From: Anthracocystis setariae
Lineage: Eukaryota; Basidiomycota; Ustilaginomycetes; Ustilaginales; Ustilaginaceae
NCBI GenBank assembly: GCA_928724745.1
Contig: CAKMXJ010000001.1
Location: 372,001-436,000, forward strand
Direction: 5' to 3'
Length of the DNA stretch: 64,000 nucleotides
Shown here one piece after another: positions 11,045 to 21,707 of the stretch. The notes under the pieces were generated by a model that was not told the origin of the DNA, searched no databases, and saw only the letters and a list, made by a program, of their open reading frames with translations. Each line of letters begins with the position of its first letter. The first letter of the stretch is position 1. Made by a program: the position numbers and the translations under genes.

Positions 11045-12039
11045 GCCCCTATCATCTTCGTCCCGAAGAAAGATGGCAAACTCCGCCTTTGCGTCGACTA
11101 CCGGGCCCTCAACAGCATTACCGTCAAAGACAAGTACCCGATTCCCCTGATCTCCGAGCACCTGGACTGCCTCTCCCGGGCTAAGATTTACACGAAATTG
11201 GATCTTAAGGGGGCCTACAATCTTGTCCGCATCGCGGAGGGCGACGAATGGAAAACAGCCTTCCGGACCAGGTACGGGAGCTACGAATACTTAGTTATGC
11301 CCTTTGGGCTATGTAACGCTCCGTCTACCTTCCAGCGTCTTATGAACCACGTTCTCCACGACCTCTTGGATGTCACCGTAATAGTGTATTTGGACGATAT
11401 CCTCATATTTTCCGTCGACCCCGCAGAACACACCTCTCACGTCCGGGAGGTGTTGAGACGCCTCCGAGACCACAAGCTGTACTGTGCCCCGGAAAAATGT
11501 GACTTCAGGACCTCGTCCGTCGAGTTCCTCGGGTACCGGGTCAGTCCCGGGGGGATCAGCATGGACCCCGGTAAAGTGGACGCGGTGACGTCCTGGCCCG
11601 AACCGGTCACCATCCGGGACATCCAGGTCTTCCTAGGATTTGCCAATTTCTATCGCCGCTTCATCCGGCACTACTCCCGGGTGGCGTCCCCGCTCACCGA
11701 TCGGCTCAAGAACAAGGCCTCCGGTAAAATCAACTTGGAGCCCCGTGAGCGGGAAGCCTTCACCCGTCTCAAGGAAGCCTTCACTACCGCTCCAATCCTA
11801 CAACACTTCGACCCCTCCCGGCTCACAGTGATCGAGACAGATGCTAGTGATTACGTCGTGGCTGCCGTACTCTCCCAGTGGCATGCCATCCCGGGAACCG
11901 ACCCCGGGGCCGTACCCCGGCCCTCGACCCACCGGCTTCACCCGGTAGCCTATTGGTCGCGAAAGATGCAGCCCGCCGAGCGCAATTACGAAATACACGA
12001 TAAGGAGCTCCTAGCGATCGTGGACGCGTTGCAGGAATG
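11045..12039 (+). pseudogene. Gy1 gag-pol, part 2 of 3: reverse transcriptase and start of RNase H
   Basis: Continuation of the frame from 2620. RT motifs seen are [27 protein letters not shown] and the catalytic VYLDDILIF near 11386. The RT/RNase H connection [11 protein letters not shown] and the RNase H motifs ETDASD and [11 protein letters not shown] follow. It breaks at 12039, where Gy2 inserted (GAATG at 12035-12039), and resumes at 30171 with the interrupted Trp codon completed exactly. No internal stop or frameshift is seen. Confidence 0.93.
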
Positions 12040-13152
12040 TGTCAGCGGTCGGGCGCCTGGTAAATAGGCCGATCTTGTTTCGAGAGCGGTGCGGTCCTGT
12101 TGGGCTGGGCCGCCGAGTTTAGGTTACGCGCCTGCGCAACTGGGTAGTACGAGGTGGGTTGCGCAGATACGTCGGCGGTCCGATAACGACGACTGGGCCG
12201 CACTCGACTCGACGGCGGTGGAGTGTGGGCCTCTCAACCGCGTTCGACCTATTACCGACTGACGCTGTTGGCGCTCCGTTCAGCGGCAGCACGGCGTACT
12301 CGGTATTACGGTGTGTTAGCTTGGTGTCTCGCGAGCGCTCTTGACGAGACAGGAAGCTGTTTAGATGATTAGGTGAACACTGGGAGTGATCACCAAGCTG
12401 TTACGGTGACGGCTTAGGGCCTGACGTCCCGATGTCAGCTTGTAGGCAGCGTTTACGCGCTGCGGTGTCGATACCGGTACCGACGAGGTCTAGCTGTTCT
12501 CCGACTTGAACGGAGGCACGCGAGGAAGCTGCAATGCTACTTGTATTGCAACTTACTGAACTAGAAACTGAATGATCGTGAAGACGTCGTTAAGAATAGA
12601 TACTGAGCTGAAGACTGGTGTTGTAAGAAGTAGAGTGGATGAGGAGCTCATCCACTACGAGCCAGATGAGGAGGCCTTAAGTATGACAGCTCCAAACCCC
12701 TATGGCAAGGCCGTTCCAGCGCTAGCCTATTGTCTAGCTGCACGGCCTGCGTGTGCGCATGTACTGACCGTGGTACAAGTATCTGCTCACCTCCAAGCCT
12801 CTGAGAGCGCTTGAGATGGTGTCCCTCGACTACTGATCGCCTCGAGATGACGTTGTCGCGATCCGGCGTCTCTGCGCTGTCGAACGGCCGCAATCCGATC
12901 GCTATGGACGAAAACGGCTGAAAGAGACTCATTGAGCCGCATTCACTCCGAGGGCGGCCGAAAAGCGTGTTTTCCACCGCTTCAACTTTGTCGCCCGTGA
13001 GTAGCGCCACTGCTAAACTCGGCGCACTGCTGGCCACGTGCCTCCCCTCGCCCGAATGCGAGGGCGGTTGACCGTAGCCCTCTTAACCGCGCTGGAACCG
13101 AAGGCGGTCGGGAAACCAGTTTTCCGCCGCCTCGGCATCGCTGCCTGTGACA
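12040..13152 (-). repeat. 3' LTR of Gy2
   Basis: 1113 bp, same as 29053-30165 by eye. On the plus strand it runs from TGTCAGCGG to GCCTGTGACA, bounded by TG and CA. It lies upstream of the antisense extra gene and could supply that gene's promoter. I see no clear TATA box on either strand. Confidence 0.95.
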
Positions 13153-13162
13153 TTACCCCCCG
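13153..13162 (-). promoter_or_regulatory. Polypurine tract of Gy2
   Basis: On the minus strand this reads CGGGGGGTAA and touches the 3' LTR. It is very like the Gy1 tract (CCGGGGGGGGGTAA), supporting a related replication machinery in the two chromoviruses. Confidence 0.7.
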
Positions 13163-13299
13163 TCCGAGACCCGAGCTCCTGCGAGGCGAAATGAAATGGG
13201 CTGCGCATCTTCCAACCGTTGTGAGCTCGACGGCGGCTGTGTGATGAGGCTGAAGAACTACCATCATCACCTTCCAGCCCCCTCGTCGTTATCAGTACC

Positions 13300-14938
13300 A
13301 TGGCGCCCAAAAAGAAACCCTCGCCTACTCCTACCGTTCCCTCGCGCCGATCGGCTCGGCTCGCCAAGACGCCAGCCGATGTCGATACCGCCTCCGCCTT
13401 ATCTTCCGGCGTCAGTGATGCCCCGGTGGCGTCTTCCAGTAATCCCACGCCTGCTGTCAGTGTCGCCGCCGCCGCCACTGCTGACGTGACTGACCCCATG
13501 CCTTCGGTTGCTGATGCTATTCCATCTGACGGAGGAACCGAGGTTGCCGCTGTTACCGCGCCGGCTGTCGTGGCCGTAGATACTGTGACTGCCGCTTCCG
13601 ACGCTGTGGCTGATTCTGTTGTTGTTGCTCCGCCTGACGCCATTGCGTCTTCTATCGATATCGCTGCGCCAGCACCCGTGACCCCTCCACCGAACCGGAT
13701 TCCGTCTGTTGGGGTTGGCTCTTTGCTGGTACCATTGTTCCTTGGGCCGTCGCGCTCGCCATCGTCGAGAGGTTCAATCTCGCCTCCTCGCTCGCCGGTC
13801 TACGTACGTTCCTCGCCGGACCTATACGCGCCCCCCACCTCTCCTTCCCGAATTCCTACCTCTCCGGTGAGGTTCACGGCCGAGGAGCTGCGTGTGATGA
13901 CTAGCGCGCAGCTCCATGAGCATGGTCTAACGCCCGCCTCGCCCGTGGGGCCCCGCTCACCCACCTACGGTGCCGAATCGAACGAGCCCGCTGGTCCTGG
14001 GCGCGCTGACACGCCTGTGGGTTCCTGGGAGTCGCCCAGCCGCCAGACGCCTGGTCTTGGCCCGCGCCTGGGATCGCCCGGCCGCCGTACGCCCGAAATC
14101 GGCCCGCCGCCTATTCGTCGAGCCGAAGACGTGGCGCCGCAGCGCACAGGTCCACGCAAACCAGCTCTGGTCGAGATGCTGGAATGGACCGAACAATTTA
14201 CCGCCCCTGCCTTGCTCATTGCGATCATCAACGAGGCCTGGGACCGCGATTGGCAGCTGGACGACGCCGGCAGAGTTTGGTTGCACCGAACGATGGTGCG
14301 ACGCTTGACCGAGGGTAGTTCTCCATGGCCGAACTACAGCTGCCAGCACTGTGCCGACTTGGATGTGCCGTAAGTATCGTTCTCGGCGTAAGTGGTTTGG
14401 ACAACACTAACGATTTTCCTTGTTTCTTGATGATAATAGGTGCTTTCCGGTCACCTATGGTGATCCTACGGGCCCTCGTCCCCGACCCGCAGCCTCGTCA
14501 TGCTGCCATTGCTTGACGAGCAAGAAGAAGTGTGGCGGACGCACGATCTGGCGCGCCACACGTCACGAGTACGTCGGCGATAGCCCGTATACAACGTTGG
14601 GAACACACGAGCGGGCTGTGGTGCGGGCCCACCTATCGTATTCTGGTGGTCTCGGTTTGGGTGCGGTGCGGCGTCGCGACCGCCTGGTGGACTGGTACAA
14701 GGAGCGATCCTTCCACCTCGACGCTCGCGACGCCTTCTCAGCGGAGGGCGCAATCGGGACCCAAGTGCGTGAGACCTTGGCGCGGTACCACCGCGAGAAT
14801 CGCTCCCTGCTCGGCCAATACCTACCGTGCGAAGTCATGGAGGAGGAGCCGAACTTCGAGGGTCTTGGCTGGTTCGTGGAGAGCCGGGGTGACAATGAGG
14901 ATGAGGTGCGATACCACCGCCCTGAAGTCTTCCGCTAG
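13300..14938 (+). CDS. Gy2 antisense accessory protein, Zn2Cys6-like, spliced (522 aa)
   Basis: Gene on the strand opposite to Gy2 gag-pol, between pol and the 3' LTR. Exon 1 is 13300-14369 and exon 2 is 14440-14938. The ATG has a good context (TACCATGG). The N terminus is basic (MAPKKK, RRSARLAK), followed by a long Ala/Val/Pro/Ser-rich segment. The Cys pattern is C348-x2-C351-x6-C358-x19-C378-x2-C381-x6-C388, with SKKKC in the second half, again like a GAL4-type cluster with a long loop. The C-terminal part is charged and probably helical. Unspliced message stops right after the intron starts, before the third Cys. The gene ends 213 bp from the convergent pol stop. Role unknown; DNA binding is inferred. 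Confidence 0.8.
14370..14439 (+). other. Spliceosomal intron in the Gy2 accessory gene
   Basis: 70-nt intron with donor GTAAGT (14370-14375), branch-like CACTAAC (14405-14411) and acceptor ATAG (14436-14439). Removal joins CC to G within a Pro codon and keeps the frame, placing the third Cys of the zinc cluster one codon later. Without splicing a TAA occurs at 14371-14373. Confidence 0.85.
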
Positions 14939-15151
14939 ATGTTGTCCAGCAATTTTAGGTCGTTTCTGCCTACTCGTTGTGCTTGAAAACCTTCTGTATT
15001 GGTCGTGATGTCTTGAAACTTGCGAAAAGAGTGTGCGTGTGTGGCGACGGGTGTCGATAACGGCTAGTTGAATTGCTCACACACCGCAGTCGCGTCACGG
15101 CGGCTGAGTGACCCGCACTGCGCCGCCGATTAATTAAGCGCGGCTGGGCAG

Positions 15152-18100
15152 CTAACTTGCCTGCCGTCTTCCAGCGCTTCGGAGTCGTCCCCCCCGCTTT
15201 TCCTCATACTCCCGGATGAGGTCTGGGCAGGCGAGAAGCTCAACAAACTCCCAAGACGCTTGCTCCTCCGGGTAGCCCTTCCAGAGAACACGGTATTGAA
15301 GCCGGCCGTTGACAGCACGGTGTCCAGTGATAGCTTCGACTTCGTACTCGAGGTCTTTGTCGGGCAACGGCGGTACAGCCGTACGGTCTTCCCGACCAGC
15401 TAGGCCGCTGGATCGCCGCTTTTCAAGCATCGAAACGTGGAAAACGTTGTGTACCCGTATCGACGCTGGTAACTGGAGGCGGTACGCTCTAACGCCGACA
15501 CGCTCGACAATGGGGTACGGCCCGGCGAAACGGGTGTCGAGCTTGGGACTCGGTCGACGAGTCTTCCAATTGCGTCGATTGACGTAGACGAGCTCACCGA
15601 CCTTGAACTCGACGTCGAGCCGCTTCTTATTGTACTGCTCAACCACACGAGTTTGAGCCGATCTAACTTGGTCTTGCAGGTATGCAGTGAGCTCTGCTTC
15701 CGAGCGGGCGAATTCAGCTCGTTGAGGGTCGAGCACGCCTGCACGCTCTGGTACTTCAGGATGCGTTTTCGGATTCCACCCGTAGCAAGCAAAGAATGGT
15801 GAGACGCCGAGACTGCTGTGTACTGCATTGTTGTAGACGAACTCGGCATTGGCTAACAGCGAAGCCCAGTTATCCTGCTCGTAGTTGCAATACATACGAA
15901 GGTACTGCTCGACAACTTGGTTGACTCGCTCCGTCTGTCCGTCGGTCTGGGGGTGGTACGCCGTCGACATCGAGTGCTGGATGGAGTGGAAATCGGTGTA
16001 CCGCTTCCAGACTGCAGAGATAAACTGACGACCGCGGTCTGAGACAATATGCTCGGGTATCCCAAACCGGCGGAACACGTGTTGCTGGAGGAGCTCGGCA
16101 GTGCGAGCCGATGTGATAGTCTTGACCGTCGGCGTGAGTACCGCGAGCTTGGTGAGCCGATCGACGACGACCAGAATCGAGTCGTAGCCGTCGGAGAGTG
16201 GCAGGCCCTCGATAAAGTCCATGGATACCGATCCCCATGGTCTTGAAGGAGTGGCCAGAGGTTTAAGCAGGCCGTACGGCCGATGACGAGGTGCCTTGTA
16301 GCGGGCGCAGACCGGACAGCTCGCTACGTAGTCGGCGATCCAGGCCCGCATTCCTGGCCACCAGTAGTGACGCTGGGTGAGGGCCAGCGTTGCGTCACGA
16401 CCCGGATGTCCGGCGGTGATGCCGTCGTGGCACTGTGTCATCACCATGAAGCGCAGATGCTCCACCGAGAGTGACTGCTCACTGACAATCTTGGCCGAAC
16501 GTGTGTCACGACGGCCCTGCTTCCCGGCCGACGTGACCTTGGGTATGACAAGTCGGCCTTCGCGATACCAAAGACCGTCTTTGACCTCGAAGGGCGTGTG
16601 CTTGTGGAGCTCCTGGAGCTCCGTGTCGAGCGGTTGGAACATTCGAGCTAGTTCCGGCAGGCCACCCCTCACTATTGCCGCCATGGACGACCGCGGCTTA
16701 ATGGCATTCTCTGAGCCGCCGTCGAACCCATTTCGGCTCGGTAACTGATTTTCCGGTAATGCAGTTCCAAAAATGCGGGGGTGGAGGAGCTGCCGAACGT
16801 TATGCTCGCGCTCTTCAGTTGATGGTTCCATATCACTACGTCGTGTCAAGGAGTCGGGCTCGCCAGCCTTGTTTCCTGGTCGGTACTGAACAACAAAGTC
16901 AAAATCGGCCAGTAACACGGCCCAACGAGCCTGTCGACCGCTAATACGACGTTGCACGGTGAAGTACTTGAGCGCTTCGTGATCCGAGAGAACAGCGAAC
17001 TGAGACGGGAGCCCCGCAAGCATATGTCGCCACTGATGGAGGCAGGCAACGATGGCGAGGAGCTCCTTGTCGTGAATCTCGTAGTTCTTCTCGGCAGACG
17101 TCATTTTACGCGAGTAGAAAGCCACGGGATGCCATCTGTTTTCTGTCTCCTGCTTGAGGACGCCGGCGATGGCGAAGTCACTGGCGTCGGTTTCGAGACG
17201 GGTTGGCTTATGATAATCGAAATGTCGCAGTACCCCGGCCGTCGTGAACGCTTCGATGAGCTTGTGGAAAGCCTCAACCGCCTCCTCCGACAGTTGGAAC
17301 TTCTTGAACCGCTCCGTAGGTTTGATGAGCGTTGTGAGGGGCTTCGAGATCCGCGCGAAATGTGAGATAAACCGACGGTAGAAGTTCGCAAACCCAAGAA
17401 AGCGCTGGATATCATGAATCGTCTGAGGCAGCGGCCACTCTTTGATGATTCGTACTTTCTCCTGATCCATTTCGATACCTCCTGGCGTAATGATGTAGCC
17501 AAGGAACTCGACGGTATCAGTGTGGAAGATGCACTTCGACAGTTTGGCGAAAAGTCGGTTCGCTTGCAACCGCCGCAATACCTCGCGAACGTGTTCAACG
17601 TGCTCGGCTTCATTATCGCTGAAGATGAGAAAATCGTCGAGGTACACCACGACGTAGACGCCGATGATGTCACGGAAGATGCCGTTGACGAGAGACTGAA
17701 AGTGTGACGGTGCGTTTGCCAGCCCGAAAGGCATGACAAGGTACTCGTACAGGCCGAGCTGTGTTCCGAACGCCGTCTTCCATTCGTCGCCATCGGCTAT
17801 ACGTACTAGGTTGTACGCTGCTTTGAGATCGAGCTTGCTGAACACCTTAGCATTCCTCAGTAGGAACAGTTGCTCCTCGATGAGCGGTAGTGGCGCTCGG
17901 TTCTTGATAGTGACCTCATTGAGCCCTCGGTAGTCGACACAGAGACGGAGGCCCCCGTCCTTCTTGGGCACAAACAGCACTGGCGAGCGCGCTGGGCTCT
18001 TTGATGGTCGAATGAATCCCTTCGCGAGGTTCTCGTCGAGATACCTGCGAAGTTCTTCCATCTCTTTAGGCCCCTTGAGATAGAGTGGGCCCTGAGGAGG

Positions 18101-18919
18101 TTTGGCTCCGGGCATGAGCTCGATGGGCAAGTCCGTGCTGGTGCGAGGAGGCAGCTTGTCGGCCTCGACTTCACTGAAGACCGCCTCGAGATCCCGGTAT
18201 TGCTCTGGGATCGGCACTGGAGTCGGTGGTTCAGGCTCCACCTCAATCTCGATGCCCTTGTCTTCGCCGGTAGGGACGAAGCCGAAGCTTGGCAGCGAGG
18301 AGGGTGGAGCATCGATTAGCATAATGCCAATCGGTCCGTCCTGATAGGACGCTTGGACGAGCTGTTGGAATGAGACGAACTCGTTGCCGTGGACCGTGAT
18401 AGCCGGCTTGTTAGAGGGTAAGGCGCGGCTGGTGACACTAAATAACGGGCCGAGGTCGTGTTCAACGCGGCCCAGTGGATCCCGCTGCGCCGCGGTGAAT
18501 TTAATTCGGCCCGAAGTCCAGTCGATCCTCGGCTGAAGTGTGCGGAGTTCCTGGTAGCCGATAATGAGATCGAAATCGCTGATGTCCGCGACATAGGCCT
18601 GCAGCGGCGGTAAAGTTTGCTCGCCGATGTTGACCGTCAGCGTCGCATTGTGAGTGATGGCTAGACGATGGCCGCTGACGCCGTGGACTGCAGTGGGCTG
18701 GGGAGTGGTCTTGATGTTAATACAATATGTACGGGCGTAAGCGCTTGAGAGAAGAGACAGTGAAGCTCCGGTGTCGGCCAGTATGCGAGCCGGGCACCCG
18801 TTGATGGTGCCGGTAACTTCGAGGACCGATAGATTGGAGTTGGTTGAGAAACACAACGAACAGTTCCGATATATACAGGGTGATGGCGAGGGCGGTTGTA
18901 GGGCAAGACAAGCCATCAT
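15152..18919 (-). CDS. Gy2 pol: protease, RT, RNase H, integrase, chromodomain (1255 aa)
   Basis: Intact 1255-residue Pol. Protease motif LADTGAS is near residue 48. RT has [24 protein letters not shown] and VYLDDFLIF; RNase H has LETDASDFA. The integrase HHCC zinc region ends CPVCARYK, and the core has SMDFIEGLP, VSDRGRQF and HPQTDGQTERVNQ. The C-terminal chromodomain has YEVEAITGHR and VLWKGYP, as in chromoviruses that target silent chromatin. The ATG overlaps the gag stop codon (ATGA at 18919-18916), so Pol is made either by a -1 shift or by termination-reinitiation. It is the only complete pol in the window, but its upstream gag is cut by copia2. Confidence 0.92.
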   Translation of the reverse strand: MMACLALQPPSPSPCIYRNCSLCFSTNSNLSVLEVTGTINGCPARILADTGASLSLLSSAYARTYCINIKTTPQPTAVHGVSGHRLAITHNATLTVNIGEQTLPPLQAYVADISDFDLIIGYQELRTLQPRIDWTSGRIKFTAAQRDPLGRVEHDLGPLFSVTSRALPSNKPAITVHGNEFVSFQQLVQASYQDGPIGIMLIDAPPSSLPSFGFVPTGEDKGIEIEVEPEPPTPVPIPEQYRDLEAVFSEVEADKLPPRTSTDLPIELMPGAKPPQGPLYLKGPKEMEELRRYLDENLAKGFIRPSKSPARSPVLFVPKKDGGLRLCVDYRGLNEVTIKNRAPLPLIEEQLFLLRNAKVFSKLDLKAAYNLVRIADGDEWKTAFGTQLGLYEYLVMPFGLANAPSHFQSLVNGIFRDIIGVYVVVYLDDFLIFSDNEAEHVEHVREVLRRLQANRLFAKLSKCIFHTDTVEFLGYIITPGGIEMDQEKVRIIKEWPLPQTIHDIQRFLGFANFYRRFISHFARISKPLTTLIKPTERFKKFQLSEEAVEAFHKLIEAFTTAGVLRHFDYHKPTRLETDASDFAIAGVLKQETENRWHPVAFYSRKMTSAEKNYEIHDKELLAIVACLHQWRHMLAGLPSQFAVLSDHEALKYFTVQRRISGRQARWAVLLADFDFVVQYRPGNKAGEPDSLTRRSDMEPSTEEREHNVRQLLHPRIFGTALPENQLPSRNGFDGGSENAIKPRSSMAAIVRGGLPELARMFQPLDTELQELHKHTPFEVKDGLWYREGRLVIPKVTSAGKQGRRDTRSAKIVSEQSLSVEHLRFMVMTQCHDGITAGHPGRDATLALTQRHYWWPGMRAWIADYVASCPVCARYKAPRHRPYGLLKPLATPSRPWGSVSMDFIEGLPLSDGYDSILVVVDRLTKLAVLTPTVKTITSARTAELLQQHVFRRFGIPEHIVSDRGRQFISAVWKRYTDFHSIQHSMSTAYHPQTDGQTERVNQVVEQYLRMYCNYEQDNWASLLANAEFVYNNAVHSSLGVSPFFACYGWNPKTHPEVPERAGVLDPQRAEFARSEAELTAYLQDQVRSAQTRVVEQYNKKRLDVEFKVGELVYVNRRNWKTRRPSPKLDTRFAGPYPIVERVGVRAYRLQLPASIRVHNVFHVSMLEKRRSSGLAGREDRTAVPPLPDKDLEYEVEAITGHRAVNGRLQYRVLWKGYPEEQASWEFVELLACPDLIREYEEKRGGRLRSAGRRQAS

Positions 18920-19440
18920 TCGGTTGTCCCACGCCCGTTTCCCTCATCGTTGTGCTCATCGTCGACCTGGTCGTCGTGAGTGAGGGGTGGGAGATCTTCA
19001 TAATCAAGCACCTCCTCCTCCTCCTCCTGTTCTTCGGCGTCCTCTTGTGCCCCAACGTCCTCTTGTGCTACGTAGGCTCGAGGTCCAGGCCGTCGTGGCG
19101 CTCCAGTGGACGTCTCGCGGGCCGGTTGAGGGCAGTCTCGTACCCAATGGCCCTCCTTACCACATCGTTTGCAAGTGGTGGCACCAAAGGTCGTCGGCGA
19201 GCGATCGTAGACGACGGGCAAGCGCTGGGCCAGGTGAGGTGGTAACGGCCGCGGGCGCGCTGGAGCGGGTGTGGTTGCAGCCGGTCGGGCCTCTGTTGCG
19301 GGCGGTGCTAGTACTCGTCCGGCCGTTTTTGCACCGACAGCGGCCGGAACGTTAGTTCGCCCGGCCGCAGTTAAGAAATCGTACCAAAGTGAGCTTGAAC
19401 TCGGCTGGGCGAGGGTCGCTGCGCCGCCCTGGTACGTCTG
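18916..19440 (-). pseudogene. Gy2 gag, 3' part with zinc knuckle
   Basis: C-terminal 174 residues of Gy2 Gag, separated from its N-terminal part (27864-29015) by copia2. The CCHC knuckle CKRCGKEGHWVRDC is followed by a strongly acidic run of Glu. Joining across the insertion after removing one CTGTG copy is in frame, giving a 558-residue Gag. The stop codon TGA (18918-18916) overlaps the pol ATG. Confidence 0.9.
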
Positions 19441-19445
19441 CTGTG

Positions 19446-20160
19446 TATTGGAAGTCAAGTGCGTCAAGGGGCGACCTTGACGGTAGGCAGCCAGGTACGA
19501 TGAGTCTATCGTCTGCCAAAGATACTATAACAAGTAGCTAAGTCGCTATAGACCTCACACTGGTGGATGGGCGTATAGAGCTGGCTCTGTTGTTATGTCA
19601 GGCCAGTTAGATCCGTAACCAAGAGTGGGCGGTGACGTTAGGCAGCAGGCACGAAGGGGAGAGACCTATGTCGATACAACAGTAGCGACGTCGGTAAGGA
19701 TCTGTAAGTAGCAGGCGTTATGATACGGAGAAGTTGGTAATAAATCGATTAAGGGGTCATCAACTGTGCGCTCGAAGTACGCCCTATAAATACACTTAGT
19801 CCCCTACACCGTTGTTGCCCGTAGCGGTGTAGGGAACCCCATAGCGTCGACGTTAGTGACAAGATTCTACGCTAAGTGTAAACAACAGTTGATCATCAAC
19901 ATAAACAACGATGTTGACAATAACATGACCCGACGAGTAACATCCCGGTCAGAGATATGATGAGGCACCATGTCAACGTCACGTGGGAACGCACAGTGCC
20001 AGCATTGGCATTGGCACGCGTATAGTTTCCCCGCTGCCGAGTCCCGAGGAATTGTATTGTCGGCAACTATGTCGGAATATCACCGCCCTAGTTATGGGCA
20101 TACCGACGTCTGTAGTGTCACGTCGATAGCTGACGCAGCAGGTGACCATATATTTCAACA
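19446..20160 (-). repeat. 3' LTR of copia2
   Basis: 715 bp, reverse complement of the copia1 LTR and identical to 27149-27863 by eye. The polypurine tract (GTCCCCTTC on plus, 20161-20169) touches it. Confidence 0.93.
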
Positions 20161-20546
20161 GTCCCCTTCATCTGCTAAGTCATTGAGGCTATCGACCATG
20201 ACATGAGACATATACAAACCTCACACGCATAGCTGTGTTTAAGTGATCGCACTTGAATTTGCTAGAGAGCAAGCGATCAGGGAACTTGAAGAGACAACTA
20301 TAGACACTAGCGCCAGCGCTAAGTTACTACAGTGAGCGGAAGGACCGGGACGAGACATCGAGAACTACCTGAATGAAGTTGAGACCTATTGCGCCGAAAG
20401 GGAAGGAGGCCGTTAATAGAACGGCGACGACATGAAAGTCATCAGCGACGATGAGGAAACAACTACATACAAGGGAGTCATTGGCCTAAGGCCCAAGGGA
20501 AACGGATCGGGAAAGGAAAAGAAAAGACTGCAGTTGCCTGCAGTGA
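20161..20546 (-). other. copia2 3' untranslated region
   Basis: Counterpart of copia1 9939-10324. No gene seen; it carries the polypurine tract at its left edge. Confidence 0.6.
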
Positions 20547-21707
20547 CTATCGCGACAAGCTACCCACGTACTCGTCGTCGTCATCGTCATAAAGATGGAT
20601 GAGGTGTTCATCATCCTCGTCGGAGCTATTTTCGCCTTCCGTTTCCTCTGCCTCCTCCTCTTCGTCGTTATCGGCGACGGGAGTTGGGTTACGAGGTCGG
20701 CGAGGACGAGGGAAACTAGCGGAGGGACGAGCAGGCGACGGCGACATGGGAGTGGTGGGAGCGGCGGCGAGTTGTCGGTTGTTGGAAGGAGCAGCTCCAG
20801 ACGCGGTACCTTCAGCGGTAGGACGAGGTCGACGTGGAGCAGAACGACGAGGACGGCGATGGGGGAGCAGAGCGTCGGCAACATTGCCACCAGTAAGAAT
20901 GTCCGGCATGTCAATGTTGAGCAGGGACGAGAGCAAGTTGATGTCAACGATAGCTGCATCGAATTCCAGCTGGCGAGTAAGTCCGTTCACATGCATCCGC
21001 AGTCGAGCCAACGCATTAGCGATGGCGACACGGTCCTGCCGTCCACGCGTTTTGCGGTGGTTGTCGCCGATCAAGGTACAGGACTTGCCGTGTCTGTGGC
21101 ACAGATCACAGCTGTCCGTACGCTGCTTGCCAGTCATATCGAACCCGGTACCCGTAGTGCAGATGACGCCCTTCTTCATGCAATAATCGCATCCAGGCAA
21201 TTTGACCCAATATCCTTGTCGAATTACCTCTTGCTCGTCGGAAGGGAAGTCAGCAAGGGTCTCCCGCTGATTGGTAGTCCCTGCAGGCAACGGGAACGCA
21301 AAGCGTCTGCGTTTGCCGGGAGTCTCAGGGGAAGCGGTACGGCCTTGACGCCGACTGGAGGACGATGCATTGACGGGGGGAGTGGAAGGTTGACCAGGGA
21401 TTGTAGGCTCGGCAGGAATAGGCTCACCACGAACGATAGATCTCGTGTACGGAGTACCACCCCTCAAGCGTCGCTGTGAAGGGGGCGGGGGAGACGGAGT
21501 TCGGACGTCGGCTAGATCAATCACTTCAGGCGGAGCGCTCTCACGTGCTTTTCCTGCACGGGTGCTTGCGGCGCGAGAACTAGAAGCGGCTACCGATGTC
21601 GGTGGGGCACTTGACGATGGAGCGGAGTTGCGGGCAGCGGAATTAGTGCTGGACTTAGTCTTGCCGTTGTTGTTTCCTTTGCCGCGACCGCGGCCTCGTT
21701 TAGGCAT
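20547..21707 (-). CDS. copia2 accessory protein with Zn2Cys6-like cluster (386 aa)
   Basis: Second copy of the copia extra gene, apparently identical in protein sequence to 8778-9938: basic N terminus, C173/C176/C183 and C200/C203/C210, Leu-rich helix, acidic tail. The start is the ATG at 21707-21705. The gene is intact although the gag-pol upstream carries a frameshift. Transcription would be in sense with copia2, either from the 5' LTR or from an internal promoter in 21708-22507. Confidence 0.8.
   Translation of the reverse strand: MPKRGRGRGKGNNNGKTKSSTNSAARNSAPSSSAPPTSVAASSSRAASTRAGKARESAPPEVIDLADVRTPSPPPPSQRRLRGGTPYTRSIVRGEPIPAEPTIPGQPSTPPVNASSSSRRQGRTASPETPGKRRRFAFPLPAGTTNQRETLADFPSDEQEVIRQGYWVKLPGCDYCMKKGVICTTGTGFDMTGKQRTDSCDLCHRHGKSCTLIGDNHRKTRGRQDRVAIANALARLRMHVNGLTRQLEFDAAIVDINLLSSLLNIDMPDILTGGNVADALLPHRRPRRSAPRRPRPTAEGTASGAAPSNNRQLAAAPTTPMSPSPARPSASFPRPRRPRNPTPVADNDEEEEAEETEGENSSDEDDEHLIHLYDDDDDEYVGSLSR

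Noticed and set aside
12159..12344. Possible small gene in the Gy2 LTR (61 codons), repeated at 29172
   Set aside because: Too short, no context and no homology that I can recognise.
12572..13037. Small frames in the Gy2 LTR, repeated at 29585-30050
   Set aside because: LTR sequence with no motif; repetition reflects the LTR pair, not selection.
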